In this document: positions 18,138-26,620 of the stretch, piece after piece
Position numbering within the stretch: the stretch's first letter is position 1
Layout of the letters: every line of letters begins with the position of its first letter
NCBI GenBank assembly: GCA_001791325.1
Contig: MGEK01000011.1
Location: 1 to 32,522, forward strand
Length of the DNA: 32,522 nucleotides
Origin: Candidatus Uhrbacteria bacterium RIFCSPLOWO2_01_FULL_47_25
GTDB taxonomy: Bacteria; Patescibacteriota; Patescibacteriia; GWA2-46-9
Direction: 5' to 3'
The notes under the pieces: model-generated
Told to the model about the DNA's origin: nothing
What the model saw: the letters and a program-made list of their open reading frames with translations, nothing else
Databases searched by the model: none
Program-made: the position numbers and the translations under genes

Positions 18138-18794
18138 TCAGTCCAAGAACTTCGGCGCCACATGGTCGAGGAGTTGGAACTGGCCGTCCTTGTGGGAAAA
18201 GAACAGCGCTTCCAACTCGGCCATTACGCCGGGGATGCCGAGAGCGGCGTTCATTGGCGGCGAGTTGCCGCAATAGACGATAACGCCGTTTGGTTCCCTA
18301 TCCAGAGCTGTTTTCAGTCCCTCCCGAATACGTGCATGGTTCGCCTCTGGCGTCTCGCCAAGACGCTTGACGCCGTATTTTTTCCAGTCCAGCGCGAAGG
18401 CTTCATTACTGGTGATCCCCAGCTTTGTGGCGAGGCGAGCACATGTTTCTACGTCTTTGTCATGGGGCCCCAAATAGGGGATGTCCAATGATGGCGGTGT
18501 GCTGATGCACCTTTCGGGGTCTCGGAAGAACGGAACGAGACGCACTAAGGTGGTGATGTTCCTTCGCGTGTTGGCGGCCAAGAATTTAAACAGCCTCTTC
18601 ATTGTGAGATCTTGTATGACGACTTGTGTCGCCAACATCATCCGGAACACCTGATCCTCGCCGCGGGACGAAAGCCCACCACGCGGCGTGCTATCCGCCT
18701 TGTTCGCGTGGCGAATGGCGATTAGTGCCAGTCGCGGGTCTTTGCAGAACTGCCCCCATACCTCACTCACCAACCGTTCATTCTTCAGAATCAT
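18138..18794 (-). CDS. Histidine-phosphatase-superfamily-like protein H1, possibly degenerate
   Basis: LALIAIRHANKADSTPRGGLSSRGEDQ resembles the N-terminal RH motif plus LTxxG(R/E)xQ. The distal catalytic His is not obvious (VIVYCGNSPPM). Confidence 0.55.
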   Translation of the reverse strand: MILKNERLVSEVWGQFCKDPRLALIAIRHANKADSTPRGGLSSRGEDQVFRMMLATQVVIQDLTMKRLFKFLAANTRRNITTLVRLVPFFRDPERCISTPPSLDIPYLGPHDKDVETCARLATKLGITSNEAFALDWKKYGVKRLGETPEANHARIREGLKTALDREPNGVIVYCGNSPPMNAALGIPGVMAELEALFFSHKDGQFQLLDHVAPKFLD

Positions 18795-18903
18795 TGCCCT
18801 CCCCCTTTCCGTCAGCGATCCGTCACCGACGGGTTTTTGTGTCTGCTCCTAGTTGTGTTACCACAACACTATTAAAGACCGAACCAGAACCGAATATCTT
18901 GGA

Positions 18904-18932
18904 GGGTATTATAAAATAAGCATTATGTCAAT
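18904..18932 (-). promoter_or_regulatory. Candidate promoter of H1 with a roughly 100-nt leader
   Basis: Minus strand TTGACA-N17-TACCCT. The leader contains GTTGTG-GTAA-CACAAC (18852-18867) and CCGTC..GACGG hairpins. Confidence 0.45.
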
Positions 18933-19013
18933 GTTGGGGCAATTACCTTATTTATCTCGCACTTTCCAGAATGCCCCATGGTGAAGGTGCTGGATTAATT
19001 AATTCAATGAAGT

Positions 19014-20420
19014 TTAGAGTTTTTTGATTGTTCCTTTGTTCGCATCCACGTGAACCAAATCGCCGTTTTTTAATAATCTGGTAACATCTTTTATTCCGAT
19101 AACGCACGGAATCTTCATTTCTCTTGAGACGATGGCCGCATGAACCGTCACTCCGCCTTCGGCGGCGACGATGGCCGCCACCCTGTGTAAATATGAGGCA
19201 AAGGCCGGATTGGTATTGTTTACAACCAGCACTTCTCCTTTTTTAAAAGATTTCATCTCATCCCATTTATAAATAACTCTAACTCTCCCCGTGGCTGTTC
19301 CCGAAGACGCTGGCCGGCCAGTAAATTTTTTCAATTTTGATGAAGAGCGATTTATCAAGAATTGATTCTCAAATTTTTTTGCCTCTTTTCCATATAGAAC
19401 TTTTATTGTTGAGCCAGAAAGGCATACTACATAATCTCCCCTTAGCCTTTTTTCTATCAGCTTTAAGTTTACTTTCTTTTTATTGAGGAAGATATCTTTG
19501 AATTCTTCTACAGTTAAGCTTTTTATTTGCGAGCGATGTAGGCCGCTTCTTTTCTCAAGCTCGTCAAAAATTTTGTCGCTATGATAATAAACTTCGCCAA
19601 GAACTCCGCGGATAAAATCTTTAAGCGTTGCGGATTCGCGAAGAATGTTTGCACACGAAGTAGTTTTTTTGTTCGGCTTGTATTTTTTGAGCAGTTGTTT
19701 TCTTAAGTGTTCATTGTGCTTCAATATATTCGCGAGGTGGATTAATTTATTTTTTTGTTCAGCTTGGGTTGTCCTAGCCAATCTTTTTTTGAAGTCACTC
19801 ATAGTAAGCGCCGGCTCTTCCATGTAGCTTCGGCCCACCCAAGCATAATCATGCAAATGTCGCCTTAAAAATTTGGCTAGCCCCCCTTTTTTTGCCTTTA
19901 AAATACCCTCCCAGAATGTTCTCTCTTCTTTGGCTAAATAACTTTCTTCAGACGATGAGGTTAAGGCAGTAATTGCTGATCCAATATCATTCACTTTTTG
20001 CTTTTGCAATTCATGCCTTAAAATTTGCATGCCATAACGATCAATAAGGCGCGCATAAGCATTGCCTTCCCCTTGATAGTTTTTATAAAACTCAATGTAA
20101 AGTTTATACGCCCTAAATAGATCTTCATCAGTAGTCTTTCGGTCAGAAAAGCCGTCAAAAAAAGCGATCAAATCATTTCTTTTTTGTTCAAAATTTCTCT
20201 TTATTGAGTTTAAAAAGTCTGGGTGTTTCAAGGTGTATTCCCATAGTCGCCCTTGGGCGGTAATATCTTTTTCTTCATAATAAAATTTACTGTCGCTATT
20301 TCTTGTCAGCCAAACAAGATCAGAAGGAAATTTGTTTCTTTTCCATCCTATGGTCGCATAATAAGTTTGAAAAAAATAGAGAGGCCGCTCGCCAATAAGA
20401 ACTAACTTATGTTTTGCCAT
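19014..20420 (-). CDS. PEP-utilising-enzyme mobile-domain protein, paralog P3
   Basis: C-terminal GEVLVVNNTNPAFASYLHRVAAIVAAEGGVTVHAAIVSREMKIPCVIGIKDVTRLLKNGDLVHVDANKGTIKKL. Confidence 0.87.
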   Translation of the reverse strand: MAKHKLVLIGERPLYFFQTYYATIGWKRNKFPSDLVWLTRNSDSKFYYEEKDITAQGRLWEYTLKHPDFLNSIKRNFEQKRNDLIAFFDGFSDRKTTDEDLFRAYKLYIEFYKNYQGEGNAYARLIDRYGMQILRHELQKQKVNDIGSAITALTSSSEESYLAKEERTFWEGILKAKKGGLAKFLRRHLHDYAWVGRSYMEEPALTMSDFKKRLARTTQAEQKNKLIHLANILKHNEHLRKQLLKKYKPNKKTTSCANILRESATLKDFIRGVLGEVYYHSDKIFDELEKRSGLHRSQIKSLTVEEFKDIFLNKKKVNLKLIEKRLRGDYVVCLSGSTIKVLYGKEAKKFENQFLINRSSSKLKKFTGRPASSGTATGRVRVIYKWDEMKSFKKGEVLVVNNTNPAFASYLHRVAAIVAAEGGVTVHAAIVSREMKIPCVIGIKDVTRLLKNGDLVHVDANKGTIKKL

Positions 20421-20462
20421 ATTAATGATTGTTAATTATCATAGGAATTATTTACAGCCAAT

Positions 20463-20470
20463 GCTATAAT
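20463..20470 (+). promoter_or_regulatory. Extended -10 promoter element for P4
   Basis: TGCTATAAT (TGnTATAAT) in the divergent P3/P4 intergenic region, about 30 nt before ATG 20499. Confidence 0.45.
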
Positions 20471-20498
20471 GCTACCATACTTTGTCTTACATTACATT

Positions 20499-21983
20499 AT
20501 GCCAATACCCGCCATCGTTCAAAAGAAAGTTAAGGGAACGACTTGGTATCATCAGCGATTTGATGGCGCTCCGTTGTATATGGTACCTGTCTGTGAGGCC
20601 GAGGTGATGCGGGAGGCTCGGAAACCGGCCGGTACTGAGGCTGACGTCCGGGTTGGCTTTTTTACTGACGGAAAGGCGGATTGGTACTTGGACATGCGCG
20701 ATGTTCGCCGTGGTGCGCGTATAGTAGTTGAGCGAGCCAAACACGATGCCTCAATAAGCACTAAGCTCCTAAGAGCATGGCGAGATGATGAGCATGCTTT
20801 TCAGAAATTTTTTGATAATTTTTCAAAAGTGCGACTAAAAATGTTATCAGATTCGAAACTCCTGTCGTTAGCCGAACGATGGCATACACTCTTCGTACGG
20901 CGCGTTACATCGTCAGCGATAATTGATCACTTTGCCCTAGGCACAGATATGCTTATTGCAAAAATGTTGCGGGCCGAGCTTGGCGGCACTGATAAGGAAT
21001 CAGATTTTACCAAAATTTTCAGCACGGTCACCGCGCCAGCTCATCAGTCATTTATTAATAAGGCCGAAATGGAGTTATTAAAAATTGCTATTAAATTACC
21101 ATCGTCATCAAAGCAACTGGCTAAATACCAACAGCGGTATTTTTGGCTACATAATAATTATTTTCGCGCCCAAGAATTGAGCAAAAAATTTTTTCAGAGA
21201 GAAATTGAACGTTGGCAAAATTCCGGAGCAAATTTACTGGCAAAATACAAGCAACTGCGGGACATGCCAGCGAATAACGTCAGAAAGAAAATACAGTTAT
21301 TGAAAAAACATAAACTCTCTCGCCATTTGCGAACATTGCTCAAAATCTCCGAAGATTTTACTTGGTGGCAAGATGAACGCAAGCGTTCCACTTTTTTAAA
21401 TATTCATCTTGGTTCAAAGATACTCGGAGAAATGGCGCGCCGTCGGAAATACAATCCAGAATTGATGAAGTATTTGATGCCGTTTGAAATAAAATTAATG
21501 TTTCTTAAGGGATCGCCATCCGTAGAAGATTTGCGAAAGCGTCAGCGCGGTTGCGTAATGGTTGTTTGGCGCGGCGGTTATTGTGTTGCCATTGGTCGCG
21601 ATATTGATAGATTGCGGCATTTAATGTTCACTGCTAAAACTCGTGATGCGGTGAGAGATGTGCGCGGTTTATCAGCTTCAGTTGGCAAAGCAGTCGGTCG
21701 CGTGAAGATTGTTGGATCAGTAAAAGAAATCAACAAGGTCAATAAGGGCGACATTCTCGTCGCTGTCATGACTCGTCCGGATTACATAATAGGCATCAAA
21801 AAGGCGGCCGCCATTGTAACAAATGAGGGTGGAATAACCTGTCATGCCGCCATTGTCAGCCGTGAACTCGGCATCCCGTGTATCATTGGCACAAAAATTG
21901 CCACCGAAGTTTTTAAAGATGGCGACCTCGTGGAAGTAAATGCCAATCATGGGGTGGTGAAAAAAATAAGTGTTCATAAATGA
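20499..21983 (+). CDS. PEP-utilising-enzyme mobile-domain protein, paralog P4
   Basis: C-terminal GDILVAVMTRPDYIIGIKKAAAIVTNEGGITCHAAIVSRELGIPCIIGTKIATEVFKDGDLVEVNANHGVVKKI; central KYQQRYFWLHNNYFRAQ and WWQDERK. ATG 20499 preferred because the listed start at 20469 overlaps the TATAAT. Confidence 0.87.
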   Translation: MPIPAIVQKKVKGTTWYHQRFDGAPLYMVPVCEAEVMREARKPAGTEADVRVGFFTDGKADWYLDMRDVRRGARIVVERAKHDASISTKLLRAWRDDEHAFQKFFDNFSKVRLKMLSDSKLLSLAERWHTLFVRRVTSSAIIDHFALGTDMLIAKMLRAELGGTDKESDFTKIFSTVTAPAHQSFINKAEMELLKIAIKLPSSSKQLAKYQQRYFWLHNNYFRAQELSKKFFQREIERWQNSGANLLAKYKQLRDMPANNVRKKIQLLKKHKLSRHLRTLLKISEDFTWWQDERKRSTFLNIHLGSKILGEMARRRKYNPELMKYLMPFEIKLMFLKGSPSVEDLRKRQRGCVMVVWRGGYCVAIGRDIDRLRHLMFTAKTRDAVRDVRGLSASVGKAVGRVKIVGSVKEINKVNKGDILVAVMTRPDYIIGIKKAAAIVTNEGGITCHAAIVSRELGIPCIIGTKIATEVFKDGDLVEVNANHGVVKKISVHK

Positions 21984-21986
21984 TTT

Positions 21987-22976
21987 ATGTTTAAGTATCG
22001 TCGTATTCCAGAAAATCCGAGCAGTGTTGATGCTAATCGAAACGATGAAGTGCAAGAACTAGGAGAGTCGGGAAAAGAAAAAGAACTTGGAGAACGAACA
22101 TGCATAACTTTGCATTTTTTTCGTCATGGCAAGAAGGGCAAGAAGGAGGTGGGAGCCCCCGATGAGCCGGTCGAACTGACTGAACAGGGTCGAGCTGAAG
22201 CATTGGCTACGGGACGTGAACATCCAGCTAACACCGAAGTGGCTTGGGCTGCCGGGAGCCCTCGTATTAGGAGCGCTCACACCGCACTTTTGCGATTAAT
22301 TGGCGCAAGGCAAGACATCGCAGAGAAGATTAAAGATATGTCTTACGCTGATGCTAAGAAAGAAATTAAAAAGATGCTTAAGGCGGGTGAGAAAGTTGCT
22401 ACATTGCCAGAACTTAATTTTGTTACCGATGGAACCCCAGAATTTTCCAATGCTTTTGAGCATGCCTATGAGACCGGTCATGCGCTAGAGTTCATGGCGT
22501 TAGAAAGCGATGATTTAGTAGCTAAACAAAAAGATATGGCCAGTCTTTCTTATTCAAGAATAGCGGCCAATTTTGCTTCACTGATAGCTAGAGAGATGGT
22601 GGTTGGTAATAATTTTAATAAATTAGTTTCGAGCAATCGCGATAAATACATAGAGTACAATAATGCGCTGGAACGTTATTTCGGCACTCACCACACAGTG
22701 CCGGAAAGTTTCTACCTTAAGGCCTTGGAAAAAATAACTGGCCAGCGACCAACTCCTGAATTTATGAAAACGTACTTCTCTGATCAAACGGGCAAGGTGA
22801 ACGGGTTTGACACTCAAGAAGGGTTTACTATTGATATAGTTAATCAAGGTGCAACACAGCAGTTAATTTTACGAGGGTCGCGAGGCATTCCTGATATTAC
22901 ATTAACCCCCAAAATTCTTGCGGAAATTATTGGAGACGCGGAAAGATTGGATGCAAATATTGAAAACCATGAATAG
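21987..22976 (+). CDS. Histidine phosphatase superfamily protein H2
   Basis: ITLHFFRHGKKG, VELTEQGRAEALATG, AAGSPRIRSAHTA, possible distal catalytic His GTHHTVPESFYLKAL. Starts 3 nt after the P4 stop. Confidence 0.8.
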   Translation: MFKYRRIPENPSSVDANRNDEVQELGESGKEKELGERTCITLHFFRHGKKGKKEVGAPDEPVELTEQGRAEALATGREHPANTEVAWAAGSPRIRSAHTALLRLIGARQDIAEKIKDMSYADAKKEIKKMLKAGEKVATLPELNFVTDGTPEFSNAFEHAYETGHALEFMALESDDLVAKQKDMASLSYSRIAANFASLIAREMVVGNNFNKLVSSNRDKYIEYNNALERYFGTHHTVPESFYLKALEKITGQRPTPEFMKTYFSDQTGKVNGFDTQEGFTIDIVNQGATQQLILRGSRGIPDITLTPKILAEIIGDAERLDANIENHE

Positions 22977-23021
22977 CGTGGACAGTACAAAGGGAACAAT
23001 AGTAGGGGAAGTCGCTCAATT

Positions 23022-23055
23022 TTTACTTTCCAATTCTATGGAATTGGAAAGTAAA
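23022..23055. repeat. Intergenic palindrome sharing its core with the mutM palindrome
   Basis: TTTACTTTCCAATTC-TATG-GAATTGGAAAGTAAA, perfect 15-bp arms. The 20-nt core TCCAATTCTATGGAATTGGA is identical to that in 13576-13605. Confidence 0.85.
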
Positions 23056-23079
23056 TAAATTAGTAGAAAATTTTATACT

Positions 23080-23709
23080 ATGGCTCAAACTCTTTACCTT
23101 TGGGATCTTGCCAATACTTTATTTCCCGAGCGCTGGGATAGCGAGCGAAGCGGCGTGCCGAGTTACGACGCATATGTAGAGGCGCTGGGATATGATTTGG
23201 AAACCATTACCCCACATGATTACGAATGGGCATATGAGCGGCCATACAAAGATGGATTGTTTGTTTTGAGTATTGCAGATGGATTCCGTGAGGTGTTGAC
23301 ATGGACCAAAAATAATGCAGTTTTTACTACAGGTAATCGGGAGCAGGTTGATTGGCGGGCAGAACAGTTACATAAAAAATACGATTTTGATATACGCGAT
23401 TATATTAAAGAGATTTGTAGTACGTTTGATTTCGGCAACACCAACCGTAAGACCAAAGATATGCTTGAAAATATTTTGGATAAGAAATATCGCGAGGGGT
23501 TCAGAGTAGCGGTTTATACCGATGACAATCTTGGCAACTGCGAATTTTTCATAGCCGCGGCCACAGATTTTGCTCGCCTGACGCCCGATTTTCACTTTCG
23601 TATCTATCGTATGATGAATGACAACAAAGGATTACGACCAAAAGATGGTTACTGTGAAATCGGCACCTTGTACGATTTACAGAAAAATGAGCAAAAGATA
23701 TTGAATTAA
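23080..23709 (+). CDS. HAD-like protein with atypical motif I (DLANT)
   Basis: LYLWDLANTLFPERW, NAVFTTGNREQ, FRVAVYTDDNLGNCEFFIAA. Confidence 0.6.
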   Translation: MAQTLYLWDLANTLFPERWDSERSGVPSYDAYVEALGYDLETITPHDYEWAYERPYKDGLFVLSIADGFREVLTWTKNNAVFTTGNREQVDWRAEQLHKKYDFDIRDYIKEICSTFDFGNTNRKTKDMLENILDKKYREGFRVAVYTDDNLGNCEFFIAAATDFARLTPDFHFRIYRMMNDNKGLRPKDGYCEIGTLYDLQKNEQKILN

Positions 23710-23734
23710 CTAGCCTCAAAATAGATTCAGTGCC

Positions 23735-25168
23735 ATGAAAAAAAATAAACTTCATAATTTTATAGTTTGGGAGCGTCCTTGTTATCCGGGCTTAATTCAT
23801 ATGGCCGCGGAGTCTCTAGTTTTACCTCAAAAAAAGGAATGGGGTAGGCCATGGGCAAAATCGTATGGTTTTTGGAGCAGAGGTATGGTCAGATTTGCTT
23901 GGCCCAAAAAAGAGTTTTTAGCAAATGCCGTCTATATTGCCAAAAAATCATTGAACGACGCTTATTTTAATCGCAAATTAAAAATCTATTATAAACTGAA
24001 CGCGGTACTTAAAAAGTGAAAGGTCAAAATCGCCAGAACAAAACTTAGCAATTTGTCAGATCAACAATTCCCCCAACTCGTAGCCACATTTAATAAAATC
24101 TATTTAGATTGGTGGGGGTTTACACAAGTCGCTGAACCGGCCGCTGCTGGTCTCGAGCTGTTGCTCAAAAGAAAAGTTAAACTCACCCAAGAAGAGCTAA
24201 GTGTTTTAACTGCGCCAACAAAAAAGTCATATACTCTAGAAGTAGAGGAAGAAATATTCAGGCTGGCGCTTTTATATAAAAAAAATAAGTCTATACCAAA
24301 GTCACAATTAGTAAAACTTGTTCACCGATATTTCTGGCTTAATAATGGATACGCGCATACCTACGTTCTCGATGGTAAATATTTTCGGAAACAAATCATT
24401 GAAGTTGCCTCAAAAATGTCTGTGAAGCAGATTATTGAAGGCCTGAAGGCGAATGTATTGAGATTAGAGTCAGCCCAAAATAATGTTTATCGTCTATCAA
24501 AACAACTTTCTTTGTCAAAAGAAGAATTTAAAATTGTAAAAAGAATTGCTTGGTTTGCTGACTTTCAAGATAAGCGTAAGGCAATCTCTTTGGAGGCAAA
24601 TTATTACATTGATTTATTTATTAAGGAGCTCGCTAGGCGTACGGGTATATCGTATAACCTTGTTAGATACGCTATACCTCTTGAATATTCCAATCTTTTG
24701 CATGGAAAATTTTCTATAACACATCTAAGAGCACGGCAGTATTATTTTGCCATGATAATTGATGAAAACGGAATTAGATTATTTGAAGGGAATGCGGCGC
24801 GCCGTATGGAAAAAAAATTGTTGGGGGAAATATCTGACGAAGTAGTGCGCGAGATTGAGGGTATGCGCGCCATGGGCGGAAGAATTATTGGTAATGCACG
24901 TGTAATATTGAAGACTAAAGATGTATATTTAATGAAACGCGGAGAGATTTTGGTGACCACTATGACTTCTCCTGATTTTATTTCAGCCATGAAAAAAGCA
25001 AAGGCTCTGGTGACTGACGAGGGCGGCCTCACCTGTCATGCGGCGATTATTAGCCGCGAGCTAAACATCCCTTGCGTTGTGGGAACAAAAATAGCTACAA
25101 GAACATTAAAAACAGGCGACAAAATCGAAGTGGACGCGAATCATGGTTTGGTGCGGATAATCAAATAA
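23735..25168 (+). pseudogene. PEP-utilising-enzyme mobile-domain protein, paralog P5, interrupted by one in-frame TGA
   Basis: ORF 23735-24019 and ORF 24053-25168 are in the same frame, separated only by TGA at 24017-24019 (AAA AAG TGA AAG GTC AAA ATC GCC AGA). C-terminal GEILVTTMTSPDFISAMKKAKALVTDEGGLTCHAAIISRELNIPCVVGTKIATRTLKTGDKIEVDANHGLVRII is intact. Confidence 0.7.
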
Positions 25169-25173
25169 GTGAT

Positions 25174-25211
25174 GAGGGCGGGTCAGTTACCATGTGGTAA
25201 CCCCCGCCCTC
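25174..25211 (+). terminator. Strong hairpin terminator after P5
   Basis: GAGGGCGGG-TCA-GTTACC-ATGT-GGTAAC-C-CCCGCCCTC. Confidence 0.7.
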
Positions 25212-25235
25212 TTGACATCTTTGCGCCGTGCGAGA

Positions 25236-25430
25236 TTAGTCACTCGCGTTTCGTTTCTGTTGAGGGAACCCCTTCCTCAATTCACTGATGTCCGATTTGT
25301 GTCGGTCTGGCGAGCTTGCGGAGAAGGTCGTGGGGGTCGTCATTTCTCCCAGACGAAACAAGGGGCGTATTGTGGGGGGACTCCATTTTGTCGGCGCGCC
25401 CTCAAAACTTTTCCAAGCCTTCTCTGTCAT
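25236..25430 (-). CDS. Small hypothetical protein (64 aa)
   Basis: MTEKAWKSFEGAPTKWSPPTIRPLFRLGEM... with an upstream GGAAAGGA Shine-Dalgarno-like sequence and a candidate promoter. Confidence 0.4.
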   Translation of the reverse strand: MTEKAWKSFEGAPTKWSPPTIRPLFRLGEMTTPTTFSASSPDRHKSDISELRKGFPQQKRNASD

Positions 25431-25467
25431 AGTGGGCATCCTTTCCCAGCTATCATCGTTGATACAA

Positions 25468-25496
25468 ATTTTACAATGAAATATGATATAATTCAA
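25468..25496 (-). promoter_or_regulatory. Candidate promoter for the small ORF 25236-25430
   Basis: Minus strand TTGAAT-N17-TAAAAT. Confidence 0.4.
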
Positions 25497-25653
25497 TTAA
25501 TAGTTTGCCACAATACGAGATAAATCCTCAGCACAATCTGTTTGATATACAAAGTAATGAGGATTTATTAAACTTTTCTTACTAAAAGTATTATGTGATC
25601 AGAGTTCTAATGTACTGACACAGCTACTAAACACTTTCTCGTCAGTCGGACTA

Positions 25654-26223
25654 TCATTTAAACTTTGTTACCAAATCTATATCTCCTTGACTTGGCTCCT
25701 CGGTGGCCTCAAACGTCCTGGCTATAGCTTCTCTTACTTTTTCGACCGGCATGTCTTCTCCCCACCCGATCGCAACTTTCGGGTGAAGTATTGTACTTTT
25801 TATATAATATCCTTGTCTGGCGGACAATTGTAAGTCGTAAGAAAATTCAACAACAAACTCCGGGTCTAAGCCCATTTCTTTTGCCTTATAAAAATGATCA
25901 GCTTCGTGCTTTGTTGTTTCTAGCGCCCGTTGATCATTAACGCCCGCTAGTGTTAAGATATGCTGAAAATCGGTTACGTTCTTTAGACGTATAGCTGGTG
26001 CTTTTTTTTCAACATCGCGAATCACATCGTTGAGTTGCTCAATAGATTTTTTTTTGTTTATGAAGTCCAGCAAGGCGTGCTCACGCTTTTGCCATAGCGC
26101 TTGCAACTTTTTGGTTTCTAGAGACCCCTCAAGTGCTTGGGCGAGAAGTTCCTTTAAATGCTCCGTTTTTGCTTCTGAAGAAATCTCCCCAGACTCTTTT
26201 CGCATACCTTTCAGAATAAACAA
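25654..26223 (-). CDS. Hypothetical protein with HEADH (HExxH-type) motif
   Basis: Intact 189-aa ORF; ETTKHEADHFYKAKEMG. Confidence 0.6.
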   Translation of the reverse strand: MFILKGMRKESGEISSEAKTEHLKELLAQALEGSLETKKLQALWQKREHALLDFINKKKSIEQLNDVIRDVEKKAPAIRLKNVTDFQHILTLAGVNDQRALETTKHEADHFYKAKEMGLDPEFVVEFSYDLQLSARQGYYIKSTILHPKVAIGWGEDMPVEKVREAIARTFEATEEPSQGDIDLVTKFK

Positions 26224-26620
26224 ATAATAATTTGTATTGTTGATATTTTACCATTTAATAAAGGATACGCAAGTACGTTGCTTGTCCTTCATTCTTCGTA
26301 CATGGTGTTTATGGTGTAGCCGTGGTGAGGTCATGTGTGAAGAGTTAGGTATCAACGTACCCATGAAATTGTATCACATGGTTTCCGTGCCGGGCACGAA
26401 GACAAGGAGCGTCATGGTCTGCCGGTATATTTGGTATGTCTAGCGGTCCATTTTGCCTTGATTCCTCGGGAGTATCTAATCTTAAGGTGTTTGACTTATC
26501 GCGAGCTTGGAAGTAATATAAAAATAGAAAAATGAAAATAATCGCCTTGTTAATTCAAGAATTTTCGGCGTATAAAAAATTTGAAGAATGTTAGTAATTT
26601 TTAATCTATTTAATTAACAT

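Noticed and set aside
23735-25168. TGA as a sense codon (genetic code 25 as in Gracilibacteria/Absconditabacteria) to explain P5
   Set aside because: TGA terminates several genes in this window at the expected protein ends (gap, tsf, gpmI, P7), so a genome-wide reassignment is not supported.
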